Source: Colwellia chukchiensis
GTDB taxonomy: Bacteria; Pseudomonadota; Gammaproteobacteria; Enterobacterales; Alteromonadaceae
NCBI RefSeq assembly: GCF_002104455.1
Contig: NZ_NBOC01000024.1
Span: forward strand, 1-43,075
Length of the DNA: 43,075 nt
Reading direction: 5' to 3'
Under the pieces are notes generated by a model. That model had not been told where the DNA came from. It ran no database searches and worked only from the letters and a program-made list of their open reading frames with translations. Below are positions 36,292-43,075 of the stretch, in pieces. Position 1 is the stretch's first letter. Every line of letters begins with the position of its first letter. A program made the translations under genes and the position numbers.

Positions 36292-37629
36292 ATGTCAGTA
36301 AGAAAATATTTTGGTACCGATGGAATTCGTGGTTTAGTGGGGCAATACCCAATCACGCCACAATTTGTTATGAAATTAGGCTATGCCGCCGGACGCGTAC
36401 TAGCCGCTCAAGGTACAAAAAAAGTATTAATTGGTAAAGACACGCGTATTTCAGGTTATATGTTAGAGTCGGCATTAGAAGCAGGCTTTTCTGCCGCAGG
36501 AATTAACATTGGTTTATTAGGCCCTATGCCAACACCAGGTATTGCCTATTTAACGAAAACCTTCCGTGCTGAAGCCGGTATTGTTATTAGTGCGTCACAT
36601 AACCCATTTTATGATAATGGTATTAAGTTTTTCTCCCAAGATGGCCAAAAACTACCAGACGAGGTTGAGTTAGCCATTGAAGCTGAGTTAGATAAAGACA
36701 TGGGCTGTGTTGAGTCAGCTCATTTGGGTAAAGCGAACCGTATTGAAGATGCCGCCGGGCGATATATTGAGTTTTGTAAAAGTAACTTTCCAAGCCAGTA
36801 CTCTTTAAATGGTATGAAAATCGTGGTGGATTGTGCCCACGGCGCCACCTATCATATTGCCCCCAACGTATTTCGTGAGCTAGGCGCACAAGTGATTGAA
36901 ATTGGCACCTCTCCTAATGGCACTAACATTAATCATGAATGTGGCGCTACGTCGATGGCGGCAATTAGTGCGGCAGTAGTTGAACATCAAGCAGACTTAG
37001 GTATTGCGCTAGATGGTGATGGTGATCGCTTAATGATGGTAGATCATACCGGTTATGTTGTTGATGGCGATGAGTCTGTTTATGTTATCGCCTGTAATGA
37101 CTTACATAACGGCACCATGGAAGGTGGCGTAGTGGGTACATTAATGAGCAATATGGGCTTAGAGCTTGCACTGGCTGAGATAGACGTACCCTTTGCACGC
37201 AGTAAAGTAGGCGATCGATACGTGATGGAATTGCTTAAGCAAAAAGGTTGGCAGTTAGGCGCTGAAAACTCAGGTCATGTCATTAACTTAAAACATACTT
37301 CCACTGGCGATGGTATTATTGCTGCCTTAAATGTGTTAACAGCACTTTGTCACACTGGCAAATCGTTGTTTGATTTACGCCAAGGCATGAAAAAGCTACC
37401 ACAAGTATTAGTGAATGTTAGATTTGCTGGTGATAATGACCCGTTAACCCATGCTGATGTTAAAGCTAGCGTTACAAGCGTTGAAGCTAGATTGGCGGGC
37501 CGTGGTCGCGTACTACTGAGAAAATCAGGCACTGAGCCTTTAATTAGGGTAATGGTTGAAGGACCGGATCATGAGGAAGTGAGTGCTTTAGCCAATGAAA
37601 TTGCCGAGGCGGTAAAGCTTGCCTGTTAA
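36292..37629 (+). CDS. glmM: Phosphoglucosamine mutase
   Basis: Interconverts glucosamine-6-phosphate and glucosamine-1-phosphate for peptidoglycan and LPS precursors. 445 residues as in E. coli. The phospho-serine is S102 in ISASHNPF. The metal loop DGDGDR, the sugar-binding GAENSGH and the phosphate-binding [12 protein letters not shown] are all present. The ATG at 36292 has GGGAG 6 bp upstream, so an ATG eight codons earlier is rejected. It is separated from folP by 50 bp and is probably co-transcribed. Confidence 0.97.
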   Translation: MSVRKYFGTDGIRGLVGQYPITPQFVMKLGYAAGRVLAAQGTKKVLIGKDTRISGYMLESALEAGFSAAGINIGLLGPMPTPGIAYLTKTFRAEAGIVISASHNPFYDNGIKFFSQDGQKLPDEVELAIEAELDKDMGCVESAHLGKANRIEDAAGRYIEFCKSNFPSQYSLNGMKIVVDCAHGATYHIAPNVFRELGAQVIEIGTSPNGTNINHECGATSMAAISAAVVEHQADLGIALDGDGDRLMMVDHTGYVVDGDESVYVIACNDLHNGTMEGGVVGTLMSNMGLELALAEIDVPFARSKVGDRYVMELLKQKGWQLGAENSGHVINLKHTSTGDGIIAALNVLTALCHTGKSLFDLRQGMKKLPQVLVNVRFAGDNDPLTHADVKASVTSVEARLAGRGRVLLRKSGTEPLIRVMVEGPDHEEVSALANEIAEAVKLAC

Positions 37630-37678
37630 TATCGGGTCGAAAAAGCTGACCTTGCAGCACAATAATTAAGCAATTAAA

Positions 37679-37710
37679 CAAGATATGATGCGAAATACTT
37701 GTATCTTGTC
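37679..37710 (+). other. Small inverted repeat between glmM and tpiA
   Basis: ACAAGATA and TATCTTGT pair over 8 bp around a 16-nt loop, 45 bp before the tpiA start. There is no T-tract, so termination is unlikely; function unknown. Confidence 0.25.
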
Positions 37711-37754
37711 GGCAGGTTAGTTAATATCTCGCCGCTTTGATTTAGGAATGAAAA

Positions 37755-38522
37755 ATGAATAGACGCGCAATCGTTGCAGCTAACTGGAAAATGAATGGCG
37801 GTTTAGCATTAGTCAGCACTATGGTTTCAGAATTAAATAAGGTTACCTTAAATGACAATGTTGCCGTGGTTGTATGTCCGAGCTTTCCTTACTTAGCGGC
37901 GTTTAGTCAGGCTAGCTCAGCGCTTAATCTGTCGACATCAATTCAGCTAGGTGCACAAAACCTTAATGAGAACGCACAAGGCGCGTTTACCGGTGAAGTG
38001 TCAACAGCTATGCTGCAAGAGGTTGGGGTAAGCTATGTCATTGTTGGTCATTCAGAGCGCCGCAGTATTTATAATGAGTCAAGCGAACTTGTTGCAGAAA
38101 AAGTTGCAGCCGCTTTAAATGCTGGTCTAACGCCTATTTTATGTATAGGCGAAAGCGAAAGTGAGCGTGCCAATGAACAAACCGAACAAGTATTGGCAGC
38201 GCAACTACAACCTGTGATTGAGCGAGTTGGTATTGAAAAATTTACTGATGTTGTTATCGCCTATGAGCCAGTATGGGCAATAGGTACAGGTAAAACAGCA
38301 TCGCCAGAAATGGCCCAAGAAACCCATCAATTTATTCGCGAATATATAGCGAAAATTGATGAAAGTATCGCAGTTAAAGTACCATTGTTGTATGGTGGTA
38401 GCGTTAATGCAAAAAACTGTGAACAATTATTTGCACAAGCTGATATCGATGGTGGATTAATCGGCGGTGCTAGTTTAAAAGCCGAAGAATTTAACGTAAT
38501 TTGCTCGGCAGCAAAGGGATAA
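37755..38522 (+). CDS. tpiA: Triosephosphate isomerase
   Basis: A glycolytic enzyme interconverting dihydroxyacetone phosphate and glyceraldehyde-3-phosphate. 255 residues. The catalytic residues are K12 (ANWKMNG), H99 (IVGHSERR) and E171 (IAYEPVWAIGTGK). The phosphate-binding loop is YGGSVN and the C-terminal segment GGLIGGASL. AGGA precedes the start by 6 bp. secG starts 4 bp after the stop codon. E. coli has tpiA elsewhere, but glmM-tpiA-secG is a common gammaproteobacterial order. Confidence 0.98.
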   Translation: MNRRAIVAANWKMNGGLALVSTMVSELNKVTLNDNVAVVVCPSFPYLAAFSQASSALNLSTSIQLGAQNLNENAQGAFTGEVSTAMLQEVGVSYVIVGHSERRSIYNESSELVAEKVAAALNAGLTPILCIGESESERANEQTEQVLAAQLQPVIERVGIEKFTDVVIAYEPVWAIGTGKTASPEMAQETHQFIREYIAKIDESIAVKVPLLYGGSVNAKNCEQLFAQADIDGGLIGGASLKAEEFNVICSAAKG

Positions 38523-38526
38523 AAAA

Positions 38527-38925
38527 ATGTTGTATCAAGTGTTAATTGTAGTGTATTTGATCGTTGCCTTATGTTTAATTGGCCTAGTGCTAATTCAACA
38601 TGGTAAAGGTGCTGATATGGGCGCATCGTTTGGCGCGGGTTCATCGGCAACCATTTTTGGTTCCAGTGGTTCTGGTAACTTTTTAACTAAATCAACAACT
38701 TATTTGGCTATAGCTTTTTTCGCTATCAGCTTAATATTAGGTAACTTAACGGCAAATCGCGTGAAAGCTACTGATGAATGGGATAATATCAATACGCCAG
38801 CAGGGCAGGTTGCTCCCGCTGTTGATGCGATTCCAACAGAAAGCATAGAGCCAAAAACGGATAATGCAGATGTTCCGGCTAGCGACAACATAGCGGCCGA
38901 AAAAGATAGCGACGTACCAAATTAA
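38527..38925 (+). CDS. secG: Protein translocase subunit SecG
   Basis: A small non-essential SecYEG subunit that helps SecA-driven export. 132 residues with two membrane segments (about 3-22 and 57-75), flanking the conserved IQHGKGADMGASFGAGSS loop. The C-terminal acidic tail (about 77-132) is longer than in E. coli (110). It follows tpiA by 4 bp and is followed by tRNA-Leu, as in E. coli secG-leuU. Confidence 0.96.
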   Translation: MLYQVLIVVYLIVALCLIGLVLIQHGKGADMGASFGAGSSATIFGSSGSGNFLTKSTTYLAIAFFAISLILGNLTANRVKATDEWDNINTPAGQVAPAVDAIPTESIEPKTDNADVPASDNIAAEKDSDVPN

Positions 38926-38949
38926 TAAACAATAAAAGTTTAGTTATGC

Positions 38950-39034
38950 GCGGTTGTGGCGGAATTGGTAGACGCGCTAGCTTGAGGGGCTAGTGACTTA
39001 GGTCGTGGGGGTTCAAGTCCCCCCAACCGCACCA
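38950..39034 (+). tRNA. tRNA-Leu (anticodon GAG)
   Basis: An 85-nt tRNA including encoded CCA. The acceptor stem is GCGGTTG / CAACCGC. The anticodon stem CTAGC / GCTAG surrounds the loop TTGAGGG, giving anticodon GAG. A long variable arm, as expected for a leucine tRNA, is followed by GGTTCAAGTCC in the T arm. In E. coli the equivalent leuU also lies just downstream of secG. Confidence 0.97.
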
Positions 39035-39053
39035 CTAAACTTAATCAATACTG

Positions 39054-39086
39054 AAAGGCTGATTCGTCAAGAATCAGCCTTTTTTA
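39054..39086 (+). terminator. Intrinsic terminator after tRNA-Leu
   Basis: AAGGCTGATTC and GAATCAGCCTT pair exactly around GTCAA, followed by TTTT. It ends the glmM-tpiA-secG-tRNA transcription unit. Confidence 0.9.
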
Positions 39087-39195
39087 TTTATCTAAGCTTT
39101 CGTTTAGCTATTATATTTGTTTGTTGGCGCTACTTAATTTGGGGGTCGTCAGTATGGCCTGAGTAATCATGTGCGTTTTTATTTAAGTTTAGTTA

Positions 39196-39852
39196 TCAGA
39201 ACCTCATCTCAGGTACAAACTTTGGCACCACTAACTCTCCTTGAGTGAGTTTAATGATTTCATCTACCGTAACACCAGGGGCACGTTCTAACAGGTGAAA
39301 TTTACCATTTTTAATCTCTATCAATGCTAAGTCAGTAAGCACTTTTTTAATGCAACCTTTGCCGGTGAGTGGTAACGAACACTGAGTTAACAATTTAGAC
39401 TCACCATGTTTTGAGGCATGGGTCATGGTGACTATAATATTGTCAGCGCCTGCAACTAAGTCCATCGCACCGCCCATACCTTTGATTAGTTTACCTGGTA
39501 TCATATACGAGGCAATGTTGCCATTAACATCGACTTCAAATGCGCCTAATACCGTCAAATCAACATGACCACCGCGGATCATGGCGAAAGATTCTGCTGA
39601 GTCAAATATTGATGCTCCCGTTGTCATGGTCACTGTTTGTTTACCTGCATTGATAAGATCTGCATCTAGCTCTGCTTCGCTTGGAAACTGTCCCATACCT
39701 AGTAGCCCATTTTCTGAGTGCAACATCACCGCGATATCTTCCGGTATATAATTAGCGACAAGAGTTGGGATGCCTATACCTAGGTTAACGTAATAGCCGT
39801 CTCTCATTTCACGGGCAACACGTTGGGCGATTTGCTCTCTTGATAAGGCCAT
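39196..39852 (-). CDS. scoB: 3-oxoacid CoA-transferase subunit B
   Basis: The catalytic subunit of a class I CoA transferase (succinyl-CoA:acetoacetate type), which activates acetoacetate or similar 3-oxoacids. 218 residues. The catalytic glutamate is E47 in LHSENGLLG, and the oxyanion region is GGHVDLTVLGA. Its start overlaps the stop codon of scoA by one base (TAATG), so translation is coupled. Substrate preference cannot be read from the sequence. Confidence 0.93.
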   Translation of the reverse strand: MALSREQIAQRVAREMRDGYYVNLGIGIPTLVANYIPEDIAVMLHSENGLLGMGQFPSEAELDADLINAGKQTVTMTTGASIFDSAESFAMIRGGHVDLTVLGAFEVDVNGNIASYMIPGKLIKGMGGAMDLVAGADNIIVTMTHASKHGESKLLTQCSLPLTGKGCIKKVLTDLALIEIKNGKFHLLERAPGVTVDEIIKLTQGELVVPKFVPEMRF

Positions 39853-40562
39853 TATGATTCTCCTGAAGCTCTAGTGGTGCGCTGTTCAATGCGCTTTTCA
39901 AAGGTGCCTTGAATAACTCGATTAACATAAATGCCAGGGGTGTGAATTTCATCAGGGTCAAGGGCTCCTGGCTCAACTAATTCTTCCACCTCAGCAACGG
40001 TAATTTTACCTGCCGTTGCCGCCATCGGATTGAAGTTTCTTGCAGTCTTCCTATAAACTAAGTTGCCAAATCTATCAGCTTTCCAAGCCTTGATGATGGC
40101 AAAATCACCGGTGATGGCCTGTTCTAAAATATAGTCTCTATCATTGAATTGGCGCTCAGTTTTACCTGCCGCAACCAAAGTGCCAACACCTGTGGCAGTA
40201 TAGAAAGCTGGGATTCCAGCGCCGCCAGCACGCATTTTTTCCGCTAAAGTACCTTGTGGTGTTAACTCAACTTCTAATTCACCAGACATCATTTGTCTTT
40301 CAAACTCAGCATTTTCGCCAACATAAGAGGCAATTATTTTTTTAATTTGTCGCTCGGGTAGTAATACACCTAAGCCAAAGTCATCAACACCACAATTGTT
40401 AGAAACAAGTGTCAAACTTTTGGTTCCTTTACGCTTTATTTCTGCAATTAAGTTTTCAGGGATGCCACATAAACCAAAGCCTCCTGAGATAATGGTCATA
40501 CCATCAACTAAGCCCGCCATTGCGTCTTGATAACTTTGCACTACTTTATTAAGTCCTGTCAT
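39852..40562 (-). CDS. scoA: 3-oxoacid CoA-transferase subunit A
   Basis: The partner of ScoB in a heterotetrameric CoA transferase. 236 residues from the ATG that aligns with the family start ([14 protein letters not shown]); an in-frame TTG at 40586 would add eight residues. Neither start has a good ribosome binding site. The CoA-binding [10 protein letters not shown] motif and [11 protein letters not shown] are diagnostic. It is translationally coupled to scoB and divergent from a LysR gene that probably regulates it. This pair occupies the place where rimP-nusA normally follow secG-tRNA-Leu. Confidence 0.92.
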   Translation of the reverse strand: MTGLNKVVQSYQDAMAGLVDGMTIISGGFGLCGIPENLIAEIKRKGTKSLTLVSNNCGVDDFGLGVLLPERQIKKIIASYVGENAEFERQMMSGELEVELTPQGTLAEKMRAGGAGIPAFYTATGVGTLVAAGKTERQFNDRDYILEQAITGDFAIIKAWKADRFGNLVYRKTARNFNPMAATAGKITVAEVEELVEPGALDPDEIHTPGIYVNRVIQGTFEKRIEQRTTRASGES

Positions 40563-40706
40563 GTCATTTTGTATTTCTTTACTCAATTAAATCTAAGTCG
40601 AGAAACCCTTCTGTTTTAGTCACTGAGACTCTTAGCATTAAATAATTGCCAGTATTTGTAAAATTAATTAATATTAATGATTAATAGTATTTTTTTATTA
40701 ATATGT

Positions 40707-41594
40707 ATGAATGTAACCATTAAACAAATTAGAGCTTTTCTGGCGGTTATCGAAGTCAAGAGCTTCGTCGAGGCGAGTGAGTTATTGCATATTTCACAAC
40801 CGGCTTTAAGTACTACCATCAAAAATCTGGAAGAAAGCATAGGGGGAAGGTTATTAACAAGGTCAACTAGAACCTTAGCTTTGACTCCTGAGGGAGAGCT
40901 TTTTCTACCGGTTGCTAAACGACTGCTTTCTGACTTTGACAACGCATTTATTGAGCTTAGAGAGCTATTTTTATCGCAGCGTGGTATTTTGTCTCTTGCT
41001 GCTATGCCATCCTTTGCTAGCACACAATTGCCACAACATTTGCTGTCTTTTCATCAATACTACCCCGCTATTAAAGTGAAGGTTCATGATGTTATTGCAG
41101 AAGATGCTGTAGAGATGGTACAAGCCGGAAAGGTGGAGTTTGCCATCAGCTTTGATCCAGATGCGACTGAAGACCTTAACTTTGAAACACTCTTTGTTGA
41201 TCGATTTATTGCGGTTTATCCTCGCAGACATCCGTTAGTGAGCATAAAGAAAATCACTTGGTCAAACTTAGTTAACTATCCTTTTATTACGTTGAAGCGC
41301 CCGTCAAGTATTAGGTTGCTCATGGAGCGCGAGCTTGCTCGTGAGAATATAGGCTTAAACGTCGCCTTGGAAACCAATCAATTGGCAACAGTCGTTCAAA
41401 TGGTTGCGACCGACTTAGGCATCAGTGCAATTCCCGCCCTTTATAAACAACAAGTTCAAGCGTTAAACCTAGCGTATCGAGAGCTATCATCACCAATAAT
41501 TAGTCGCCGTGTCGGGATTATTACACGTCGACGACTTCCAATATCTAATACTGCTAAGGCTTTCATAGAAATTTTACGGCGTTATTACCAATAG
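40707..41594 (+). CDS. LysR family regulator, probable regulator of scoAB
   Basis: 295 residues from the ATG giving the usual MNVTIKQIRAFLAVIE beginning; an ATG ten codons upstream is less likely. The helix-turn-helix (about 1-60, including SFVEASELLHISQPALST) is followed by an effector-binding domain (GILSLAAMPSFAS, VEFAISFDPD, VATDLGISAIPAL). It diverges from scoAB across about 144 bp. This is a standard LysR/target layout, so control of CoA-transferase expression is inferred; the inducer is unknown. Confidence 0.88.
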   Translation: MNVTIKQIRAFLAVIEVKSFVEASELLHISQPALSTTIKNLEESIGGRLLTRSTRTLALTPEGELFLPVAKRLLSDFDNAFIELRELFLSQRGILSLAAMPSFASTQLPQHLLSFHQYYPAIKVKVHDVIAEDAVEMVQAGKVEFAISFDPDATEDLNFETLFVDRFIAVYPRRHPLVSIKKITWSNLVNYPFITLKRPSSIRLLMERELARENIGLNVALETNQLATVVQMVATDLGISAIPALYKQQVQALNLAYRELSSPIISRRVGIITRRRLPISNTAKAFIEILRRYYQ

Positions 41595-41740
41595 CGGTGC
41601 TGCGTATTGCGTTAAATCAGTAAATTGGTTTTTTGCAAAAATTTGTCATCGACGTTGCGTAAAAATTATAAAATGCGATATGTTGTAGATCTCATTAGTG
41701 CTCGATGCTCGGCATTACTGATGATGTTATTAAGCGCAAG

Positions 41741-42487
41741 TTAAGTCCAAACTCGGAATAAAATATTACTGGCAATAAGTATGATTATTATTTTTTGCAC
41801 TGTGCGATAGAGTTTATGACTAACCCGATGTGCTAATTTTTTACCTAAGATTGAAGCGGGTATTGCTCCGAAAGCGGAGGCGATAATTACTCCAATGTAG
41901 GGCTGATAATCAAAGCCAGCAATGGCATAGGAGCTAACCTTCAGTAGTTCTAGCATCAAAAAACAGGTGGCTAAAGTGGCGGTAATTTGCAGGTTCCCCA
42001 GACGTTTTCTTATTAAAACGGCTTGCAGTAAGCCGCCATAGCCAAACATCGAAGATAAAAAAGCATGTATGGTGCCAACCCAAACAAATGGATATTTAAA
42101 TGTCCAGTTAACCCTGTAACTTGGTTTTACTAACGATAAAAGAATTAATAGACCTAAGCCAGTACCTATTAATTTTTCAGGTAATGATACAAATAAAATG
42201 GCACCACCTATCACGCCAACGACACAACCGATAAAGAAACTATGGAAAATGGTAACTTGAAGGTGAGCTTTAAATGCAATGGCTCTGTTTAGATCTATGC
42301 AAGCTAGCACTGCAGCAAGTAAAGGGATCATAACAGATATAGGAAATAGGCTGGAAAGTAAACCTAAAATAATAAAGCCACCTCCAATGCCTAAAAGAGA
42401 GCCAGTAAGTGTCGCCACAAAGCTGCCGAACAAAAGCAGTGTATAGTGAATTAATGAGGCATCAAAGGTGATTTCGTTTAACTCCAT
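41741..42487 (-). CDS. TauE/SafE (TSUP) family anion exporter
   Basis: 248 residues with about eight hydrophobic segments. The N-terminal GSLLGIGGGFIILGLL and the mid-protein SSMFGYGGLLQAVLI segments are the two repeated motifs of the TSUP family (PF01925), which moves sulfite, sulfoacetate or other organic anions across the inner membrane. The start is only 2 bp after the stop codon of the disrupted LysR gene, so both were one unit. An IS insertion in that gene may have changed its expression. The substrate is unknown. Confidence 0.85.
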   Translation of the reverse strand: MELNEITFDASLIHYTLLLFGSFVATLTGSLLGIGGGFIILGLLSSLFPISVMIPLLAAVLACIDLNRAIAFKAHLQVTIFHSFFIGCVVGVIGGAILFVSLPEKLIGTGLGLLILLSLVKPSYRVNWTFKYPFVWVGTIHAFLSSMFGYGGLLQAVLIRKRLGNLQITATLATCFLMLELLKVSSYAIAGFDYQPYIGVIIASAFGAIPASILGKKLAHRVSHKLYRTVQKIIIILIASNILFRVWT

Positions 42488-42489
42488 AC

Positions 42490-42948
42490 TCAGGTCGACT
42501 GAGCCACGATATTTTTAATCTGGGCTATAAAGGCTAACAAAGCCGGCGACAAAATAGTGTGCTCTCGCCTAATCAGGTGAATAGGCCAACTGATTCTTTC
42601 AATATTAACGTTGATTATATTGAGGTCTGTTAAGTTTCTCTCTAGGCAGCTAGGGTGGTAAGGAATTGCTGCCAAATACATACCCTCATCGAGTAATGAG
42701 AAGATAACTTGTCTATTCGCTATTGTTGAGACATCTTCAGGTAATTGTGTGTCAGTTCGTTTAAAAGCTGCTCTGAGCTTCTGAAAAGGAGGGCCCCCTG
42801 CACCTGGAAATAACCAATGATACTTGGCAAGATCGCTTAAGGTAGGGTTTACAAGCTCTAGTGCTGGGTGACCATTGCTTGCGACAAAAATCACATCAAT
42901 CTCTAGTAATTTTTCGTAGGCTAGACCATCATTTGGTTCGTTTTCATC
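42490..42948 (-). pseudogene. LysR family regulator, 5' part removed by IS insertion
   Basis: The frame runs without a stop from about 42948 to 42490 and encodes 152 residues matching the second half of a LysR effector domain. It begins DENEPNDGLAYEKLLEIDVIF and includes SNGHPALELVNPTLSDLA and a later SLLDEGMYLAAIP. The helix-turn-helix and first half are missing. Beyond 42948 the frame enters insertion-sequence DNA and meets a TGA. I infer that an intact LysR gene, translationally close to the TSUP gene, was split by an IS256-type element. The first half should lie beyond the element. Confidence 0.8.
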
Positions 42949-42949
42949 G

Positions 42950-43075
42950 AGGGCGTTCAGAATTCTGTGTCAGCCTAAATTGCTAAATATCTAATACGCC
43001 ATCTAACCTACCTTCGAAGTGGATGGCTAATTGTGACAGTGTCAGGTTCCAATTATGGATTGGCATTGTCCATTT
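42950..43075 (-). mobile_element. End of an IS256/Mutator-family insertion sequence (cut by window edge)
   Basis: The element starts near 42950 within GAGGGCGTTCAGAATTC, the likely terminal inverted repeat, and continues past the window edge. The boundary is placed to within a few bases, because the LysR frame resumes exactly beside it. The transposase 3' end is at 42983-43075. The other terminus and the target duplication (8-9 bp expected for the family) are outside the window. Confidence 0.72.
42983..43075 (-). CDS. IS256-family transposase, C-terminal fragment
   Basis: The last 30 codons of a longer gene, cut by the window edge. The translation starts KWTMPIHNWNLTLSQLAI and ends RLDGVLDI before TAG. 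This K-W-x-M-P-I-x-N-W pattern followed by a short helix and F-E-G-R is the usual C-terminus of IS256/Mutator transposases (DDE type). The catalytic residues are outside the window, so activity cannot be judged. Only about 33 bp separate the stop codon from the element end. Confidence 0.75.
   Translation of the reverse strand, partial: KWTMPIHNWNLTLSQLAIHFEGRLDGVLDI

Noticed and set aside
38950-39034. tRNA-Leu as the attachment site of an integrated island
   Set aside because: No copy of the tRNA 3' end and no integrase occur in the window; kept only as a synteny-break observation.
1-43075. CRISPR array, toxin-antitoxin, restriction or other defence cluster
   Set aside because: No regularly spaced repeats or recognisable nuclease, toxin or methyltransferase genes were found other than the rRNA methyltransferase rlmE.

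Overview
The window is a continuous, mostly housekeeping stretch of a gammaproteobacterial chromosome. Protein sequences and gene order point to Alteromonadales, most likely Colwelliaceae (Colwellia or Thalassotalea type). The evidence is AT-rich DNA, an SMC rather than MukB condensin beside zipA, a MotY sodium-motor gene beside rnt, and a leukotriene-A4-hydrolase-like M1 aminopeptidase resembling ColAP of Colwellia. This assignment is an inference; no 16S gene is present.

Left part (1-8 kb): sodB (minus) diverges from grxD and a 2-Cys peroxiredoxin, a small redox cluster. It is followed by a duplicated-motif membrane protein, rnt (RNase T), motY, the M1 aminopeptidase, a small secreted protein of unknown function and cysZ. 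The sodB/grxD/rnt neighbourhood is also seen in E. coli.

Middle (8-24 kb): smc-zipA-ligA run together. The ligA-type gene is strongly divergent and appears to lack two residues considered essential in E. coli LigA. A more variable stretch follows: an unknown membrane protein, a predicted exported 2H-phosphoesterase-like protein, an M48 lipoprotein protease, a 53-residue membrane protein, and an NhaC-superfamily transporter. The transporter promoter (TTGACA, 16 bp, TATAAT) is overlapped by MetJ-type met boxes, so I call it metT. Next is a glutarate-degradation operon, glaH-lhgO (glutarate to L-2-hydroxyglutarate to 2-oxoglutarate), with a divergent LysR regulator and a PanE-family reductase.

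Right-centre (24-39 kb): fklB, an NTF2-like gene, then the conserved series dapB-carA-carB-greA, yhbY/rlmE divergent, ftsH-folP-glmM-tpiA-secG and tRNA-Leu(GAG). carA keeps the unusual TTG start known from E. coli.

Right end (39-43 kb): just after tRNA-Leu the expected rimP-nusA-infB order is not found. Instead there are scoAB (acetoacetate CoA transferase) with a divergent LysR, a TauE/SafE-type (TSUP) exporter, and the 3' half of a second LysR gene. That LysR gene is interrupted by an insertion sequence, and the last 30 codons of an IS256/Mutator-family transposase run off the window edge. This segment looks accessory.

No CRISPR array, rRNA, prophage or recognisable defence system was found. 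The most unusual items are the divergent LigA, the MetJ-controlled transporter promoter, the exported 2H-phosphoesterase-like protein and the IS-disrupted regulator.
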